Of a DNA stretch of 64,000 nucleotides, positions 63,903-64,000 are shown one piece after another. The number at the start of each line of letters is the position of its first letter. The first letter of the stretch is position 1. This stretch comes from Solidesulfovibrio magneticus (lineage in GTDB: Bacteria > Desulfobacterota > Desulfovibrionia > Desulfovibrionales > Desulfovibrionaceae), in the NCBI GenBank assembly GCA_002482565.1, contig DLGG01000003.1:37299-101298 (forward strand), read 5' to 3'. The position numbers were made by a program, and so were the translations under genes. The notes below the pieces were generated by a model. It worked only from the letters and a program-made list of their open reading frames with translations. It did no database searches and was not told the origin of the DNA.

Positions 63903-64000
63903 TTACCCCAACGCCGCGCCAAAAGCCCAAGCCGCCACGCCCAGGGCGGCGGCGGCGAAGGCGGCCTGGGCGGCGCGTCCGGGCCGGCCGGAGCGGGCCA
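63903..64000 (-). CDS. C-terminus of a membrane protein, cut by the window edge
   Basis: The last 32 codons of a minus-strand gene, ending in TAA at 63903-63905. The visible tail ARSGRPGRAAQAAFAAAALG then VAAWAFGAALG is basic followed by an Ala/Gly-rich hydrophobic helix, so it is probably the final membrane helix of a transporter or similar protein. The family cannot be told. Its frame has strong GC third positions like its neighbours. Confidence 0.6.
   Translation of the reverse strand, partial: ARSGRPGRAAQAAFAAAALGVAAWAFGAALG

Overview
The window comes from a high-GC, strictly anaerobic sulfate reducer of the Desulfovibrio/Solidesulfovibrio type. The main evidence is a lactate-to-acetate oxidation cluster at 31.4-45.7 kb: pyruvate:ferredoxin oxidoreductase, FAD and Fe-S lactate dehydrogenase subunits, lactate permease and LutC/LutBA. 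It sits beside a two-component regulator, as in the organic acid oxidation region of Desulfovibrio vulgaris. Supporting signs are a selenocysteine tRNA, genes resembling the GAK-system HprK-related kinase and CofD-like protein, and strong GC bias at third codon positions. Taxonomy is inferred from gene content only.

Layout. 0-7.8 kb (minus strand): CorA, CofD-like protein, HprK-related kinase, PhoU, PstB, a CBS/GGDEF protein with a degenerate EAL domain, and a small unknown. 8-13 kb (plus): a PHP-glycosyltransferase fusion and a PocR/PAS histidine kinase. 13.3-17.5 kb (minus): methyltransferase, glycosyltransferase 2, AsnS and an ATC-hydrolase-like protein. 17.6-21.6 kb (plus): selC, an ArsR regulator, a MOT1-type transporter, an ArsP-like permease, an AhpD-like protein and a small thioredoxin-like protein. 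21.6-23.6 kb: an AT-rich island with two exported proteins. 23.8-25.7 kb: FtsY. 26-30.8 kb: a hybrid sensor kinase and an NtrC-type regulator. 31-45.7 kb: the lactate oxidation cluster, preceded by paired operator-like palindromes and a near-consensus sigma-54 promoter. 45.9-48.2 kb (minus): rpoZ-dnaJ-TPR-moaC. 48.6-59.1 kb (minus): five genes coding for an FtsX protein, a LolD/MacB-type ATPase, a 1658-residue pseudo-peptidase/FtsX fusion and two large polytopic membrane proteins. 59.6-63.6 kb (minus): a PH-domain protein, a histidine kinase, a lipoprotein and an NtrC-type regulator in QseE-QseG-QseF order. The right edge cuts a minus-strand gene.

How it fits together. Lactate enters through LctP and is oxidised to pyruvate by the dehydrogenase modules. 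PFOR converts pyruvate to acetyl-CoA and reduced ferredoxin. A single-chain ADP-forming acetyl-CoA synthetase sits where D. vulgaris has pta-ackA and would make acetate plus ATP in one step. The upstream sensor/regulator pair probably drives this operon through the sigma-54 promoter. The least explained unit is the five-gene ABC/membrane-protein operon. Two copies of a hairpin repeat lie just downstream of minus-strand stop codons in the same orientation, which suggests a dispersed 3'-end element.
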